Shown: positions 17,195-21,075 of the stretch, one piece after another
How the letters are laid out: every line of letters starts with the position of its first letter
Position numbering within the stretch: the stretch's first letter is position 1
Assembly (NCBI GenBank): GCA_027600665.1
Contig: JADGJL010000440.1
Location: 1 to 21,075 of the forward strand
Direction: 5' to 3'
Length of the DNA stretch: 21,075 nucleotides
Origin: Irineochytrium annulatum
Lineage: Eukaryota; Chytridiomycota; Chytridiomycetes; Chytridiales; Chytridiaceae
Translations under genes and position numbers: made by a program
The notes under the pieces: generated by a model
Told to the model about the DNA's origin: nothing
The model's input: the letters and a program-made list of their open reading frames with translations, nothing else
Database searches by the model: none

Positions 17195-20100
17195 TTAGCG
17201 TGCCTCGACAACCCCACCCCTCTCCCTGATTCTCTTCGTGAGCAATCCGTCCGGCCCCATCATCTCCTCAAACTTCTTCAGGAGCCTATCCGCCTCCAGG
17301 ATCACGAGATTCCTGTTCCTCACCAGCTTGACCAACGTTAGCTGCAGACACTTAACCGTGAACTGCCCGCCGTTCTCAAAGCCGTCCTCGCCGCACGCCC
17401 AGACGCCCCTCGGCACGAGCTCCTGCCTGCAGAAGCGTTCGATCTCGTCTTGGGCCGCGGGTAGCTTCTCCTTGGCGAAGCGCGATGTGATGGCCGCGAT
17501 GGCGGCGTTCATGCCTTTTATCTCCTCGCACGCGGCGCCGTAGGCGGAGCGGAGGCGATCGTAGCAGGCGCGGGGGTCGTCGAGGTCCATCAGATCTGCG
17601 GAAACCGACTTGTGTTAACCACCACCAAGAAAAACACAAGAGAAGGGAAGAGCGCGATGACATACCACTCTTGATGCTCGTAGGACTGTCCAAGCTCGCG
17701 TTGCTACCGTTACTCCCGCCCGAACCCTTCCTCCCACCACCGCTGCCGCCGCCGATGCCACCGAACACGACGCCCTGCATGCTCTGCCCGTTCCCTTGCT
17801 GTTGCTGCTGCTGGGATCCCGCACGCTGTCCCTGTCCTAACGCCGGCGTGTTCGGTGCGTTGCCGTTGCCGTTGCCGTTTCCGCCGCTCGCCGCCCTGTT
17901 GCGTCCAGCCACCCCATCCGCCAAGACGGCAGCCACCGGGTTCTTAGCCGACCTTTCCTGGCCCGGCATGGGTGTGCGACCGCCGACCGCGTCCGGACGG
18001 GCCTTCTTAGCACTCGACTCGGTCATTAGAGCGTCGACCGCTTCGCGGTCCTTACGCTTCGGCGACGTTGAGTTACCGGGTGCGGACGGCGCGGCAAAAT
18101 CCTGATAGGACAGTAATTGTCACGTAAACTTCGACGCAGATGAGTAGGAATCATTGCACACCTTATTCTCCTTGGAGCTCGCCCCATCGTCCCTCTCCTC
18201 CTTCCCACTCTTGGACGGCGATGACTTTAACTTCTTGCTCACGGGCGCACCAACGGACTCGGCAGGCGCGCCGGGCACCGCAAAACCTTCCCTGTCCTTC
18301 CTCTTCGGCGACGACTTCCCGGATCCGCCCTTCTGCTCCACGGGAGCCGATGGCTTGTCGGGCGAAGTCGATGCCGATCCCGCCTTGCTCCTCTTCGCGT
18401 CCGCCCTATCGACCTTCTCCAGCTTCTCCGCCCTGTCCGATGCACCCTTCGTAGCCGTGGACGTCTTTGTCGTCAAGTCCCCCGACCTCCGCGCCCCCGC
18501 GAGCGCATCCTCCTTCTCCTTCTTCTCCTCCTTCTTCGATCTTTTAACGAGCGCGGGGCTAGCAGATCGCGACACCGACGCGGGAGCCGGTGTAGGCGGC
18601 TTGAGCGACTTCGACGCCTCCGACGCCCTCGTTGCCGCCTTGCCCGCGGCCTGCGCGAGGGGTCTGGACGACGACGCGGCGCTGCTGTTGCTCGACGACC
18701 TCGACGAGTCCGAGTTCGGCGAATGCTGCTCCGTCTGCTTCTCATCCATTTTGGTTTTCTTTGATAGCGCGGGTGACTTGCCCGCATGCGCGACGGGGAC
18801 GACCGGGACCGCCGGGACGGGGGCGGGCGACGACGCGGACGATTTTAGCCTGAGCTTGATGGGCGGTAACGGGGGCTCGAGCCTCTCGCGCTCCCGCTCC
18901 CTCTCCCTTTCCTTCTCCCTCTCTGCTGTTAACCCCGACGCGGACGTCGTGCTCGACGGCGACGGTATGGCTCCGTCCTCGACCTCCTCCCCGTCCTCCA
19001 TCTCCACACCGCGCGACGCGGCCGCCACAACAACGGGCGCCTTTCCCCTCCTCGAAGTCGTGGCGCCAACGAGCGCGGCCGGCAAACCATGATTCGCAGC
19101 GGCAGCCGCGGACGCCGATGCCGACGTGGCCTTGGAGTGATTCCTGATCGGCATGGGCGACGCCGCGCTCTCGGCCTCTTTAGCCTTCTTGCTCGTCCTC
19201 GCCTTCTTCGCCGGCGGCTCCTTCCCCTCGGCCTTGGCGGCCGCCTTCTCGGCATCCTTGGCGTCCTTTGCCGCCTTCGCGGCCGCCTTCCTCTTCTGCG
19301 CGGCCGTCAGCGGTTTCGCGGCGTTCGCAGCGGCCCTCCCCGTCGCCTTCTTGCCCTTCTCCGCCACAACGGCCCCCTCCTCCTCCACCTCCTCCACTGT
19401 CGCTGACCCGCGTTTCCTCTTCGCCCCCATCGGGGCGCTCGAGCTCGTCGTAGAACTCGCCGAGCTGCCCGGCGTCTCGGCGTTGCTCGCCATGCCTGTG
19501 GGCTTCTGACCCTTCCTGCCGATCGACGACGACTGGCCCGGCATGAGACTAAGGGGCTCGATATTGCGCCATTCCGGTCGGGAGGGGTCCAGCTTGAGCT
19601 GGCCAAAGGCGATGCGGGCGTTGGAGCATACGATGTCCTTGTCCTTCTGGCAGTAAGGGGCCCACTCGTAGGGTTTGAGTTCGAGGTAGGTCTGTTGGCG
19701 GAGGACGTAGTGGACCTCGTCCGTTTGAAGTTTTGCGACCTGGCAGGGAGTTAGACGAAAGCAATTACGAAGGTGAACAGTATAAACCCAATCCTCCCTC
19801 ATTCACACAACCCCATCCGACCCACACACCGGCCATCTTCCATCATCCCACACCACTCCCCTCCGCCAACAAAAAACGCACCTTCAAAATAATTTCCTTG
19901 ATGTACGACTCCATGCTCTTTCCCATCCTATTAACAATCTCCGGCATAGATATCGGCTTAGGAGCGATTAAATGGATGAGCTTCTTCCTCAGATTCGGGT
20001 CAACGGGCTGCTTCGGCTTCTGCTTCCCCTGCTGCGCATTGGCTCGGATGGCGGCGAGCGTGGGCGTCTCGGCGCCCGGGTTGCCCGCGACGGCCGCGGC

Positions 20101-21075
20101 GGCGGCTTTTGTGGTGACAGCCTTGAAGAGCTTGTTCGAGTTTGACAATTTGTGGCGGGGAGGGTTGGCGGCTTCTTGAAGGCCTTTGGCGTCGAGCATA
20201 ACCGCACTACATCACGAAAAACATATCAGTTGCTGATAGTGCAGCCACAAGTGTGTCTCCTTTCTTTTCTCCCTCCGTCCCTCATCCGTCCCTTCTCTCC
20301 CTCCTAATCCTCCCTTCTCCCTCCGAATCCTTTGCACTACACTGCGCTCTCCCTCCCCCTTTCTCTATGTCCCCACCTCCGCCCTTCCCTCATTTTCCCT
20401 CGAATACATAGAATACATACCCATGACTCTCCTTCTTCCTCGCCCCCTGCACGACGGCCGAATGCAGCTTCTCCTTGCTGGTCGACGACATCTTCGGCTT
20501 CACAACCAGCGCGTTCAGCGCCTTCCCTTCAAACTCCAACGTCCCCGTCCCTGGCGACGTCCTCCTTTTTACGCTGCTGCCGCCCTTTCCCTTCACCCCC
20601 TTCCCATTCTCCGGCGACGCCGCCTTGGGATCATACTTGTATATCTCGGCCGGCGGCGGCCCACCCCTAACCTGCTGCGCCTGTGCGCTAAATTCAAACA
20701 CCTCGACCTGATCACCCTTCTGCGGCAGCGCGGGCGGCTGTCCAGTGTTGCTCGTGCTGCTCCCCTTCCTCCCTTTACTCTCCCTCTCCCTCCTCGCGTC
20801 TTCCGCCTTCCTGACCGCCTCCATCGCACCCTGGCTACCCTCGGGATGCCTCACCACGATCTGATGCTTCACTCCTCCCGCGCCCGGAGGGTTGAACTTG
20901 ATGCTCACGTTGCCCGGGCTGAGCCTGAGGGCCATCAAGCAGTCCTGCGAGAGCTTGATGGTCGCGACGGGTCTCAACCCGGCGGCGACGTGGGCGTTGG
21001 TCGTCGCGAGGGCTTCGGCTGCAGCTGCGGCGGCGGGTGTCGTGACGGAGGAGGAGGCGGAGGAGGAGCGGGAGG
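17195..21075 (-). CDS. ELL-family RNA polymerase II elongation factor, 5' end outside window
   Basis: Five exons in view: 21075-20421, 20206-19882, 19739-18162, 18101-17666 and 17595-17195, with introns of 214, 142, 60 and 70 nt. The frame is open to the window edge without an ATG, so it is 5'-partial; about 1,130 residues are visible. The ELL N-terminal domain is recognisable: VATIKLSQDCLMALRLSPG then NVSIKF, KMSSTSKEKLHSAVVQGARK, and LRKKLIHLIAPKPISMPEIV (winged-helix-like, compare RDRVLHLLALRPYRKAELLL of human ELL). After intron 2 comes VAKLQTDEVHYVLRQQTYLE. ELL suppresses Pol II pausing in elongation complexes. Exons 3-4 are a long Ser/Ala/Lys-rich disordered region with many basic clusters and a Gln run. 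The last exon is helical (about 130 residues) and only faintly like the occludin/ELL C-terminal domain. The protein is about twice the length of human ELL. Confidence 0.85.
17804..17815 (-). repeat. Short CAG/CAA run encoding polyglutamine
   Basis: CAG and CAA codons in exon 4 of the ELL gene encode a run of about six glutamines within the disordered region, followed by GNGQSMQG. Mixed codons suggest selection on the amino acids or an old, stabilised repeat. Confidence 0.6.
20255..20335. repeat. Polypyrimidine/polypurine tract inside ELL intron 1
   Basis: The plus strand is almost pure C/T for about 80 bp, with an imperfect repeat of TCTCCCTCC followed by TAATCCT or GAATCCT. It lies inside the 214-nt first intron, so the pre-mRNA is purine-rich here. 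The longer intron length seems to come from this simple-sequence expansion. Confidence 0.65.

Noticed and set aside
18154..19092. Long plus-strand open frame opposite ELL exon 3 (312 codons)
   Set aside because: It lies fully antisense to a Ser/Ala/Lys-rich coding exon with strong GC bias. Its Ser/Phe/Asp-rich translation is the mirror of that composition and has no domain.

Overview
The window looks like nuclear DNA of a fungus, probably an early-diverging (chytrid-like) one, although the lineage cannot be fixed from sequence alone. Genes are compact and sit on both strands. They are interrupted by very short introns, mostly 39-73 nt, with GT...AG ends and CTAAC/TTAAC-like branch sites. Neighbouring divergent genes are often only 40-140 bp apart. 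There is no operon logic and there are no bacterial ribosome-binding sites. I rebuilt nine multi- or single-exon genes by matching splice sites to reading frame and family conservation.

Layout, left to right. 1-795: no gene recognised; contains a 29-bp tandem duplication. 796-2376 (-): unknown protein with a CCHC-like zinc knuckle and degenerate internal repeats. 2514-4026 (+): saccharopine dehydrogenase-like oxidoreductase, five exons. 4113-5053 (-) and 5115-6080 (+): a divergent pair of predicted mitochondrial inner-membrane proteins, a DUF3429/TMEM69-like protein and a DUF1279/FAM210-like protein. 6081-7713: no intact gene, but minus-strand remnants of a clavaminate synthase-like (TauD/TfdA) dioxygenase and apparently of a phosphomannomutase, in permuted order. 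7714-8945 (+): SEC13, seven exons. 9156-10119 (-): FtsJ-type mitochondrial rRNA 2'-O-methyltransferase (MRM2-like) carrying an extra C-terminal YwbE-like (DUF2196) domain. 10163-11555 (+): unrecognised coiled-coil protein. 11685-12911 (-): lipoate-protein ligase with a mitochondrial presequence; a 25-bp palindrome lies just upstream of its start. 13533-16470 (+): PIAS/Siz-type SUMO E3 ligase (PINIT, SP-RING, SUMO-interacting motif, long low-complexity tail). 17195-21075 (-): ELL-type RNA polymerase II elongation factor, whose 5' end lies outside the window.

The genes are mostly conserved housekeeping functions: COPII/nuclear pore (SEC13), mitochondrial translation (MRM2), lipoylation (lipoate ligase), sumoylation, and transcription elongation (ELL). 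Four of the nine encode probable mitochondrial proteins and lie within 8.8 kb, but nothing shows that they are co-regulated. The less ordinary items are the MRM2-YwbE fusion, the gene-fragment graveyard in front of SEC13, the palindrome at the lipoate ligase start, and the crowded mitochondrial gene pair. I see no mobile-element ends, CRISPR array, tRNA or rRNA.
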